Source: Gymnogyps californianus
Taxonomy: Eukaryota; Chordata; Aves; Accipitriformes; Cathartidae
Length of the DNA: 64,000 nt
Assembly (NCBI RefSeq): GCF_018139145.2
Contig: NC_059475.1
Coordinates: 12,324,437-12,388,436, forward strand
Direction of reading: 5' to 3'
Both the position numbers and the translations under genes were made by a program. The first letter of the stretch is position 1; the number at the start of each line of letters is the position of its first letter. Of the stretch, positions 36,640-45,182 are shown piece after piece. The notes beneath the pieces are model-generated. The model was not told the origin of the DNA. It saw nothing but the letters and a program-made list of their open reading frames with translations, and searched no databases.

Positions 36640-37994
36640 TCAGACCCCGAGGACGGGGGCGAGGGGCTGCGACTGCTGCGTCCAGGGGCGCCGCCCGGCC
36701 CGGGGGGAGCGCGCCGGGCTGCGGCGCTCGGGCAGGGAGCGCCGCCTGCGGCCGTAGCCCTGGGGGCTGATCTTGCTGGCGGGGGCGGCGTCGTCCTTAT
36801 CCTTGTCGGTCAGCTGGTAGATCTGATGGGCCAACTTCTGCACCGTGCACGTCCCGAACCGGCACCCCGTGCGGATGGCTTGGAAGTGGGCGAAGCTGTT
36901 AATGCTCTGGCGGTAGCGCTTGACGCGGATGTGAGCATCCTCCCGGCTGCTGCGAGGCAGGAAGAGAGAGAGCGGGCATGAGAAAAGTGCACTGGGGCCC
37001 CGGAGGAGGGGACCCGGTGGGCCCGGGGCGGGGAGGGCAGGGAGCCCCCAGGCTGGAGGCGGGCTGTCCGGACGGTGCAAAACTCCCCACCACCACCCCC
37101 CAGCTCTGCCCTCCGCCGAGCGGCGGGAGAGGGGCGATCTGGTCGCAGAGCAGAGCTTGCTGCCGATGGGAGGAGAGGCCCCGCCGTTTTATGGCTGTTA
37201 CTTTTATCTACGGATCCAGAGCTCAAGTTACTATTTATGTTTGACTTTCACAGTAAAGGCGCTGCTATCTCCCGCCAGCTGAAGAGCGCGGGGAAAGGGA
37301 GGCGGGAGGCTGCTTTCAGCGCGATGTGCAGCCCGGGCAGGACCCATGTCCGGGGCTTGGGGGATCTATAGCGAGAATAAGCCTGAACACCCGGAAACGA
37401 GGGGACCCTGAAACTTTCCACTGCCTCGAGCAAGTGCCCGAGCCCAGAAGGGGCTGGAATTTACCTGGGATGCGAGACTCGGGGATCCTCCTTCACGTCC
37501 TGGGTCCGTATGAGCGGCTGCACGTCGGCGGCTGCCCCCAGTCCCCGGAGCGCGCCCGAAGACTTCACGTCCCGCTTGGCTCGGCTCAGTGCCCATTTCG
37601 TCCATCTGAAAAGAGCGCAAGGGAAGAGGAGAGCCTGTTAGCGCAAGCCTGCAGGGCGGGAGCCAAACCAAATAGATTCGAGGAGCGATAATATTTGCCA
37701 GCGCCGAGATTTTTTCCTTTTTTTTTTTTTTTTTGGATGTTTCCTGAAAGGGCATGAGGCCTTTAAGGAGCTGTGCAATTCCCGCAGGGAATCCAGTCCC
37801 TCTGATCACCGCCGGAGCCCGGCGCGGGGGCGCGGAGGCTCCGCAGCTCCACGAGCGAGGCTGGGCGCTGGCAGGAGGGCGCGCTCCGATACTCACTTTC
37901 TTTTGAACTCTGTCGCTACGTCCACCCTTGCAGCATCCACCCCGAAGAAGGTCACAGAGCCGAGATAGAGCAGGGCTACGTGAACTAGTTTCAT
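36640..37994 (-). CDS. ADM: Adrenomedullin preprohormone, three coding exons
   Basis: Secreted precursor of the vasodilator and angiogenic peptide adrenomedullin, which signals through CALCRL with RAMP2/3. I joined three coding exons on the minus strand: 37,994-37,897, 37,605-37,465 and 36,949-36,640. All introns are GT-AG and both internal junctions fall after the second codon base, giving 549 nt, 182 residues plus TGA; human is 185. Seen in order: hydrophobic signal peptide 1-21; PAMP-like segment 22-41; basic site 42-44; linker 45-89; Lys-Arg at 90-91; mature adrenomedullin 92-145 with ring cysteines 109 and 114; amide-donor Gly146; four arginines 147-150; a poorly conserved tail 151-182. 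The ATG at 37,994 is the only one giving this signal peptide. Two exon 4 acceptors are possible; I chose the one giving Ser-Ser before Arg-Glu-Asp because it matches mammalian length. The linker and tail are GC- and Arg-rich. Identity is certain; exon edges come from splice motifs, not RNA. Confidence 0.96.
36754..36915 (-). other. ADM: Mature adrenomedullin peptide region
   Basis: Residues 92-145 run from YRQSINSF to KISPQGY. The peptide is preceded by Lys-Arg and followed by Gly and four Arg, the standard proprotein-convertase and PAM-amidation arrangement, so it should be made as a C-terminally amidated hormone. The six-residue ring CRFGTC (Cys109-Cys114) and the following [11 protein letters not shown] are the family core. 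It is 54 residues rather than the 52 of human because the stretch before the ring is two residues longer. No key residue is missing. Confidence 0.95.
37581..37931 (-). other. ADM: PAMP-like N-terminal peptide, split by intron 2
   Basis: Residues 22-41 of pro-ADM match the mammalian proadrenomedullin N-terminal 20-peptide position for position in length, and keep the cationic amphipathic pattern with two Trp (34 and 37). It is encoded by the end of exon 2 (37,931-37,897) and the start of exon 3 (37,605-37,581). The next residues are Ala-Lys-Arg where mammals have Gly-Lys-Arg. The dibasic cleavage site is kept but the glycine that donates the C-terminal amide is absent (codon GCC at 37,580-37,578). 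The peptide could be released but not amidated by the normal route. Confidence 0.88.
37718..37734. repeat. T17 run in ADM intron 2
   Basis: A homopolymer within the 291-bp intron 2, A17 in the transcript. It lies about 110 bases upstream of the exon 3 acceptor, preceded on the plus strand by a further short T run and CC. Confidence 0.9.
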
Positions 37995-38553
37995 TCTGGC
38001 TGGGCTCCTGGTGGAGGGAAAAGAGAAGAACTGTAAGCATGGTCGCTAATAAAAGTCAAGTAAGGTCTGTCCTTTATTTCTGGTGATTCCGGAGAGCTCC
38101 TTCCCTCGGAGAGCCCCCAGGCTACCGGGGACTTTGTGTGCGATATGAACCAGAAGCTAATATTTGCTCAGCAACTTATCACAGAGTAAATAACAGAGCC
38201 TCCAAAGTTTACGTTTGTCGTGAGTTTTACTTGCAGAGGCGGCTGAAAACCAGCAGAATTTCCAGAATACCCCCAGCGGCTTGCACTAGGATTTAGTAAA
38301 CCCATGAGATTAGAGAGAGCTGGCTATCAGACGCATCGTTTCCAAACTCCAGCAAGTGTTTTGCTGCCTGGAAGTTTATCCCCTGATAGCTCATCTTCCC
38401 ACTTCACACGCAGAACCAGCTAGCTCTGGATCTTACGTTGTAAACTGCAGCTGATGCCAAGAGCCAGTGCAAGACTCGGCAGCATAACTCCAAGCTCTTC
38501 AAAACAGTCCAGACTTAGTAGATTTTTACTTCCTCTCCGCCTCCCCTGCATCT

Positions 38554-38571
38554 TTGTTGTTGTTGTTGTTG
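38554..38571. repeat. (TTG)6 in ADM intron 1
   Basis: Six TTG units on the plus strand, (CAA)6 in the ADM transcript, 25 bases inside intron 1 from the exon 1 donor. Confidence 0.9.
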
Positions 38572-38596
38572 ATGGAGGAAAAAAAATAGTTCTTAC

Positions 38597-38706
38597 CTGA
38601 CAGTGAGGATAATCCACTGAGACAAATGTTCTTGTAGTAACGATCCGAACTTGCAGGGTTTCCTGAGGAGGGAGAACTCCTTCTTTGTGTGTCTGAAGTA
38701 ACCACT
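38597..38706 (-). other. ADM: ADM exon 1, non-coding 5' leader
   Basis: This is the predicted first exon, from about 30 bases downstream of the TATA box to a strong donor (CAG then GTAAGA, intron beginning at 38,596). It contains no ATG, so the ADM leader has no upstream start codon. Exon 2 adds 13 more leader bases (38,007-37,995) after a pyrimidine-rich tract and CAG. The 5' edge is estimated from TATA spacing and may be off by a few bases. Intron 1 is 589 bp and carries a (TTG)6 run at 38,554-38,571, close to the donor. A non-coding first exon is the usual ADM arrangement in mammals. Confidence 0.75.
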
Positions 38707-38840
38707 GCCGAGCGGCGCTCCACCGCTCCCTTTTATAGAGGGGGAAGTGGGTGGACCTTGGCGCGGCTAGGCGATTTTTCTTTCACCCCCCCACATCTCA
38801 AGCACTTCTTAATCATTCTAGCGTGGATTGGGGGCAACCC
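38700..38840 (-). promoter_or_regulatory. ADM: ADM core promoter with TATA and CCAAT boxes
   Basis: On the minus strand TATAAAA lies at 38,737-38,731, placing the start site near 38,706. About 120 bp upstream is a CCAAT box (ATTGG on the plus strand at 38,827-38,831), directly beside GCGTG at 38,821-38,825, which fits the RCGTG core of hypoxia response elements. A run of seven G on the minus strand lies between them. ADM is a known HIF-1 target, so the GCGTG is a plausible functional site, but a five-base core proves nothing alone. This promoter has few CpGs; the CpG island of the gene lies downstream over exons 3-4. Confidence 0.78.
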
Positions 38841-40059
38841 ATACTAGGGTAAAAATAAGAGGATTATTGAAAATTATCTTAAACAACTCCCTTGGTATTT
38901 TGTTAATTATAACGACAGCTTTTAGATGTGGATTCCGAGTCATGGCATAACTTGCAAAATCTGATAAGCCCCTCAGTCTGTTTTACTGGGGACAGACTTT
39001 TTAACTGCCGATTTATAATTATGTTTACACGGTCTGTAGCATAATTTCTCATTCTAGGCATCTTAACTTCAGGTGGGTGAAAGCAGGGCAGTAGGAACTA
39101 GACTCAATCAATCTCAAAATCCATGCAAATCCATCAAATACCAAAGTTCCAAAAATAAACCCATATTTGGACAACGTGAATTATAATGAGTAACCGTAAT
39201 GAATGCCAGCCTTCTTTACATAAGTAAGGAGGTGACAAATCAGACATCATTAATATTTATGACTCAACTTGAGTGCATTTTTTATCTAATAACATGTATT
39301 TGATTTACTTGATCGATTCAAATAAATCACAATTCAAATGGATTTGGAAGATGAAGGTTAGAGCGCACTTCTGTACCTTTGAACAAAGGAAGCGGTATTG
39401 CTTTGGGGCAAACACAGGGTCACTGAAATGCTTGGGGTTATGGACGCCAGGGAAGACTTGCCGTGCGTCGTTTTATCCCCAATCCTCAAACCTTTATATA
39501 CGTGAGTGCACTTACTTCCCCGGTTATAAAGCTAAACCAGTGCAGGATCGAGGTCTCTAACAGCATTCTCCGGCTGGCCAGCAGCAAAACCTTAGACTGC
39601 CCACTTTTTGGTTTTCTTTAGTCTTTAACATCTTTGCTCCGTGACGCTTAAGAAATGCAGAGGTCCGGCTTCGCAGGGGGTGCTGGAAGCCAGCAGCAGA
39701 TGGACTGTTTCTCTGCTTACTTGTCGCAATGCAAATTCAGCGGAACCGAGGGAAATGCCCCACGAGACTTGCGCCCAGGGGCGTCAGGGTCCCCTTCCCA
39801 GCGAGAGATACTCGGGAGGAAGGAATGAACTGGCGTGTGCGAGATGTTTCTCTCACATCTTGCCCCAAGCAAAGTGTTTCAAAAATCAAGTGAGTACGTA
39901 CTCGTGACACTGCCTTTCTAGATAACCGCGGTATATAACACCACCCTGGAGAGGTATGTGCAAGGGGGTGACGGAAACTTTCCTGTGCACGGCTGACTCG
40001 GTCTAAGGTGCTCCCTCCCTCCCTCGCCAGCAGCGTCCAGGCATCTGGAGGCTTCTGTC
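38841..40059. other. ADM upstream flank
   Basis: Non-coding sequence upstream of the ADM promoter. RCGTG hypoxia-response cores occur near 39,173, 39,500 and 39,832. No exon is recognised. CpG frequency rises from about 39,750 towards the island at 40,060. Confidence 0.5.
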
Positions 40060-40560
40060 TCCGGCACCTATCCGTACGGGGGCAGGCTGGCCCGGGAGCC
40101 GCCACCCCGTCCGGCTGCCGCCCCTCCGTCCCTCACACGCTCTCCGCCGGCACCCGCCGGCAGGGAGGGTCCGCACTCACTGCAGCGGTTCCCCATCGCA
40201 TCCTCCAGCCAGCCCGCCCGCTTTTCTTCCCCGAGCCCCCGGCGCGGCTCCCGCGGGGCGAGGCAGTTTCCCCGGCCGTGAGCTGGCCGCCGGGGCAAGC
40301 CCAGATCCGCCCCTCCGCCGCACCTGCCCGGCCAGAGCGCGGGGCGGGACGCGGCGGCGGCTGCGGGGGCGCCGGGAGCCATCGGGGCAGCGCGGCGGCT
40401 GCCCCAGGCGCGGGGCGCAGCAGGAGCCGGCCAGCCCCGGGCTCTCCCTCGTCCCTTCCGCCCGCCGGCTCGGGCAGCTCCGCGGAGCCGCCGTCCCGCT
40501 GCCCCCCCACGGACCGTGCTCCAGAGCAGAAATGCACAGAGCGAGAGGCTTAGGGTTTAT
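40060..40560 (-). promoter_or_regulatory. Separate CpG island with minus-strand TATA box and splice donor
   Basis: A compact CpG-rich island sits between ADM and SBF2, distinct from both flanking islands. On the minus strand TATAAA lies at 40,561-40,556, followed after the normal spacing by very GC-rich sequence from about 40,530 and, at 40,180-40,175, by the donor hexamer GTGAGT. Together these look like a first exon of about 350 bases read towards ADM. It could be an alternative ADM first exon splicing to the acceptor before 38,007, a non-coding RNA start, or only an enhancer island. The open frames across it start at GTG and look compositional. Confidence 0.45.
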
Positions 40561-43500
40561 AACTCAGCGAGGAAGAAAGGGGGAAATAGGTGGTCTAGAA
40601 CGGGACTGTATCATGACCAGAGCTGCACAACTGCATCAGACCACGATGACTGTGTTTTAGAGACCTCATGAGGCAGCTCAGGCTCGAGCGAGTTCAAGCG
40701 TTTCCTTGATCAGCAGAAGCTGAAACCGAATCTAACTTTTCCGAATAAGAAGGCAGGATTTTGTGTGATGAGCATTTCTTTGATTCAAATTAAGTCTCCT
40801 GTTCCGGTAAAAAAAAATCACACACTTCCCCAAATGCTGGAAAATCCCTCATTAAAATCCTTGGCTAAACGGGAAGTGTATTTTGTATACTCTTAGGCAA
40901 ACAATGCAGAAAGAATTCTATGTTGGTTTAGGAACAGTAACAATAGTAGTAACACAACTCATGTGTGAGTTCCATACTGATGACAACTGTCATTTTAGTA
41001 ATACAAAATTAGCTCATTCGAATTCACGAGGTGGAAAATTTGGCACATAAATTATCAGTTTGTTGCTGATGTGATTTGTGAAAGGGCTTCAGCAGGTAAA
41101 GCTGGTTCAAATCTAGTCCAAACATCATGTTCTTTGTTCAGATGCTCATTTTGTTCTTCCTAAGCACTTGCATTCCCATGGTGTTTGGAAATGAGCAATC
41201 GTCATTGAATTTGTACTATGAGGTAACAGTGTCCACTTTTAAAAAATTATTTGGTAAATAGTGAGTTATTTCCATTTCGAAAAAAGTTACACAGAATGTC
41301 CCATGGAAATATTATTCACAAACTATTATTCTGAGGCAATGCCACGCAGTTCAGCAAGACTGCGCTCTCCTCTGAAGTGTAGGGTCTTCTCTGGATGCTG
41401 CCTCATCCATGCGGGGAAGTTGGCCTGGAGGAACATCCAGCTCTTGTACTTGTTTACTGATTATCTTGGGCGTGTCATTCAACCTCTTGGTGTTGCCATA
41501 TGTACAAAAGACTTTACAATATGTATCTGCTCTGGCAGGGAGATTGTGAAGATTAGTTGCTGTTTGTAGAGCATGTTATTCAGGCTGAGTTTTATTCCAA
41601 AAGCAAAGGTCTAAAATCTGTAGGCATCAATGGGGAATCAGTTTGAGGCAAACACTCTGTGCTGATTATGCAAGAAAATTGTTGTTTGAAGCCAGTGGAA
41701 GTGCCTTTGCGTGTTTCATTTGGGGTTTAAACAAATTTTACTGAATTTGTATGCCATGAGTATGAATATACTTGATTGTATTTCAGGCTGTATGAAATCA
41801 GCAGAAAGATGATGCTAACAGAAGAACGACACCCCATGAAGGATGTAAAACCTCAGTCAAGCTCCACACAGAAAAGCCTTGCTGTTAGTGCATGCACTCA
41901 GCCAGTTTTGTCTGTGCCAAGGGCACAGTGACAAGGGGCGATTCCATTTCTGGTAGTCCCATTGGAGGTGCTTTTGGTGAGTGTTATGTCTGATAGGTTT
42001 GAGTACACCAAACAAAGCCTCCTAAATGAGGGTGGGATGCATATTGGTAGGGGAAAACCTGGTCGGGGTCATGGCTGTGTCCCTGTTCTGGCATGGGGTG
42101 GGGTGACACTGGATTAAGGAACTGCAGGCAGAGCATGACCTTTATATTTCCTGAAGGAAGAGTTGACTGTAGAAGTTATTGTGAACCTTCACACCTTTTT
42201 GGTGGTAAGCGCACAGTCTGAGTGTGGCAACTTTGTCCCTTGTGTGCTTTCAGTCTCCTGGAGGGGCTGCAGCCCAACGGTTCTTTCCCCGGGATAAATA
42301 TATGGCTGCTTACTGGGTCCTTCTGGAGACCTAGGCCTTGGTGTACTCCCAGAGCCGCTGCTCTGTGGGCTCCTTCATCACCCGTGAGAAGCCAGGCTAC
42401 TCTGCTGTAACAGAGGGAATTATGGTTTTGGTGGTCTGGATGAAAGTTCAGTTTACTTTGCATTAGAATTTAGGTGAGCAAACAATCTGTCTGCTCCACT
42501 TCCTCATTTGTCCTACAAGAGCATAAGATTGCTCTATACTTAAGGGAAGTTAAGGAAGTAAGTTACGGATGACTGACTCCTTTTGCCGTCCGTGCAGGTA
42601 CACAGCTGTGTTCAAACCCAGAGGAACAGTGCCCTTCCTGTTACATGAATACTTAAGACGTGCCACTTCTTATGACATGCTTCATAAACTAACCAAGCTT
42701 TGGCTATATTGGAAGAAGGAGCAAGGCTGTAAAGTGGGCGCTAGTAGTTTTAGGGAATCAATAAGTAACATCTTCCTCTTGATCCAGCATTTGTTAATGC
42801 CCTGGGAAAAGTGTTAGGTGATACTCCCCTGCTAGAGGTGCTGGCTTAAAAGAGCAGTGAGACTTAACCTTTTTATGAGTTCAGATTCAATAACCCTAAG
42901 GTCCCATTTCAGCTCCAAATTAGGTAATTTCTTAGTGTTTCTAAACTTTCCCTCCAGGTTTAGCTGTGCAGAACATTATCCCTTGCTTTTGTAAACTGTT
43001 GCATGTCCTGGCTTTGTGCTGTTGAACAACTGCAGCATCCCCCCCTAGGAGTCACGGTGATGAGCTTTATCCTTGTCTACCTTGCAGGGGTAATGTGTGG
43101 CTTCATTACGATTTGCGTTCCTTTGTTGCTACTTCAGAAATGCTTTTAATCAAAAAGCTCAGTGTTTTGAAAACAGCTTTGTGGGTTTCAGTCATTAAAG
43201 TCTACACGATCATGAACCAAAATGCCTATGCATAACTTTAGAAAGGTATTTGTTCTTCTAGCTCCTACCTAGTATAGGAAGTGACTGACCACACAGAGTG
43301 CATCTCTTGCTCAAAAAGTATATTCAGTCTTTTCGATGTATATATTACGCATTTTTCTTTACTTCTAAAGTTAACAAGCAATTTTATTAAGTTTAGATTT
43401 TTCTACATGACATCTACTTCAAAACAGTTAAGCCAGGAAGTTGATTACTCCAAGGAGATTTCGACCACTGCCCTCTGCTGAGAAGTCACAAGCGAGAACA

Positions 43501-43999
43501 CTGGAATTGGTTGTTGAAGCTTCCCAACCAATTTGCCTCTGGGTTATCAGCAAGACACTGCATCGGTATGTCCCAGCTAAGCAGGAGGTGTAAGAATTGC
43601 ACGTTTGAAACAGAAATGTCTCTGTGGAACCGCTAATGACTGTCTGCTGGGTCCCTCGTGATGGTGGATCGTCAGGAGCAAATCCAGTGAATTTGCTGCA
43701 TTTCCATATGCAGCCCGGTACCCATGGCTGCTGCAGCTCCTCACTGTAGTGCAACTGATGTCCTTTGTGTTGTTTGTTCTCTCTGTGCTGTCAAACAGGA
43801 CGTACATGGAAGCTTATCAGAATGTTTTGGCAGATTCTGCCAGTTAACCAAGCGCTGTACTGTCAGACACCCTGTTTATCACCAGCATCTCTGCGACTGC
43901 TGGCAAGCCCACCGGGCTTTCGAGGGTAAGAGTCCAAAAGGTGTTGGCCTCATCTGTACGTTATAAATAGCAACACAAAATCTCCCCACTGCCTTGTGG
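40561..43999. other. Intergenic DNA between the middle and SBF2 CpG islands
   Basis: No exon is supported. It holds the MIR relic at 41,430-41,572 and a GGTTCAAATCT B-box-like motif near 41,104 without a tRNA fold. The rest is ordinary mixed-composition DNA. Confidence 0.55.
41430..41572 (-). mobile_element. MIR-type SINE relic
   Basis: Between ADM and SBF2 the plus strand contains, in the right order, the pieces of a reverse-complement MIR: CTTGGGCGTGTCATTCAACC, a region ending TGTACAAAA, GTGAAGATTAG and TTTGTAGAGCA. Spacing matches the MIR core over about 130 bp. Such relics are scarce in birds and predate the mammal-sauropsid split, so the copy would be very old. I made the match from memory of the consensus, not by search. 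Confidence 0.55.
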
Positions 44000-45006
44000 A
44001 GGGCCCTGCCAGCCACCGTGTGTGCCCAGACCAGCACGTCGGAGGCCAGGAGGGTTACGTTGAGGCACTGCTGGCCGTGGCCCCTGTTAGCAGCCAATGC
44101 CACCGCCAGGCTCCCGCCCCCAAGCGCTGCTACCGCATGGAACGGGGCACCCACGTCAGCCAGAGCAGGCAGGACGCAGCAGCCGGCAGGATCGGGCAGC
44201 CGCACCGCACCGCGCACCGCACGGCAGGGCAGGGCAGCCTCCTCAGGGCACCACTGCCGCGCCCGCTGGGGACAGCGCCGCAGGTCGCGGCTGCTGGTGT
44301 GAGGGAGAGCTGGGGCTGAAATCCCTTCCCTGTCCTCGCCTGCCTGTCAGCTGGGCAGCGGGCACCCCCACAGAGCCCGGCCGAGCCGCGCCGTTGGGGG
44401 TTAGCGTGCAGCCGTTGGGGCCGTTAGCGCCGCGACAGCCGCGCGGGCCGAGTTCCCCCGTGGCAGCATGTTCCGCACATCCCGGACAGAACGTAAACAG
44501 GAAACATCCTGGAAATCTAAGTCTCGATTCCCGAGGCTGAGCTCGGGGGGGGGTTGGCGTTAGTTTGCCGCCAGGTTCTATTTTCGCACAGCCTAAGCGG
44601 GGGCGATGCCCTTCCCCGGCAGCTCCTCTCAGGAGAGGTCCATGCGAAGGGCAGTAAGGTAAAGTCCCGCTCAGGCACCCGAGTTTTCCCGAGCGTGCAG
44701 ATCGGTCGGACCTGCCGCGGTTTTTTTTTTAAGGGAGAAAGCGCTCCGGACCCCCTGCCCCCTGGGTGGGTACTTCACAGGGAAGCTGCGAGGAGTCAAA
44801 GCCCTCCCCGCCCGCGGTGGGCTGCGAAGCGAGGCGGTAGCATTTGCACTGGTGACCCCCCCAGGACAGCCGGCGGCCTGCGACAGCCCTGCCGTGCCGC
44901 CTCAGCCGCGTGTCGCCGGCGAGCCCTCAGCCCACGCCCAGCCCGGCGGGGTCACGGCGCAGCGGTCTCGGCGGCGCGCAGGCGCACAGCGCGCCCCGTC
45001 TCCAAC

Positions 45007-45060
45007 ATGGCTGAGGTGGTGCCGCTTCTCTTGCAGCGGGCGCGGTGGGGAGGATGCTGA
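45007..45060 (+). other. Upstream ORF in SBF2 leader (17 codons)
   Basis: ATG at 45,007 opens a 17-residue frame (MAEVVPLLLQRARWGGC) that stops at TGA 45,058-45,060, 67 bases before the SBF2 start. A second ATG at 45,054 overlaps that stop and is out of frame with SBF2, running through the SBF2 ATG and past the exon 1 donor. Both matter only if transcription starts upstream of 45,007. If it starts inside the YY1-like motif, the first is avoided. No homology is claimed for the peptides. Confidence 0.45.
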
Positions 45061-45127
45061 GCCTCCCGGGAGCCTCTGCCGCCGCCGCAGCAGGGGTGGT
45101 GAGGCCTGAGGCGGGCTCCTCTCAGCC

Positions 45128-45182
45128 ATGGCCAGGCTGGCCGACTATTTCATCGTGGTGGGCTATGACCACGAGAAGACAG
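45128..45182 (+). CDS. SBF2: SBF2/MTMR13 first coding exon (partial gene)
   Basis: This is the start of SET-binding factor 2 (myotubularin-related protein 13), a large cytosolic and endosomal protein with DENN, GRAM, inactive myotubularin-phosphatase and PH domains. It partners MTMR2 and acts as a Rab guanine-nucleotide exchange factor; human mutations cause Charcot-Marie-Tooth type 4B2. The exon encodes MARLADYFIVVGYDHEKT plus one base. I recognise this as the conserved SBF2 N terminus at the beginning of the upstream DENN segment, with Thr where I remember Pro in human. The ATG has a good Kozak context (CAGCCATGG). The donor is CAG then GTAGGT at 45,183. The rest of the roughly 1,850-residue protein lies beyond the window; I found no exon 2 up to 64,000. 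Its position divergent from ADM matches human synteny. Confidence 0.93.

Larger units (their letters stand above)
35990..37900. promoter_or_regulatory. Intragenic CpG island over ADM exons 2-4 and 3' UTR
   Basis: CpG dinucleotides are dense from about 35,990, peak over 36,000-36,760, and continue with gaps to the end of exon 2. The region includes introns 2 and 3. Because of base composition, all six frames hold long GC-rich open frames here; only the ADM frame is real. The island is not over the TATA promoter 800 bp away, so it is gene-body CpG richness, possibly also an antisense or alternative promoter. Edges are by eye. Confidence 0.7.

Noticed and set aside
36189..36770. 193-codon plus-strand frame antisense to ADM exon 4
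   Set aside because: It begins with GTG and reflects GC richness; the real protein is on the other strand with intact family motifs.
37366..38040. 224-codon minus-strand frame spanning ADM exons 2-3
   Set aside because: It reads a different frame from ADM through both introns, includes a polylysine from the A17 run and has no family resemblance.
40008..40553. Long frames on both strands over the 40-kb island (181 and 134 codons)
   Set aside because: Composition-driven, low-complexity Pro/Ala/Gly/Arg sequence. The minus-strand frame has a GTG start and no homology I can name.
41101..41120. tRNA-like B-box GGTTCAAATCT
   Set aside because: No matching A-box, acceptor stem or cloverleaf around it. 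At best it is part of an unknown old SINE.
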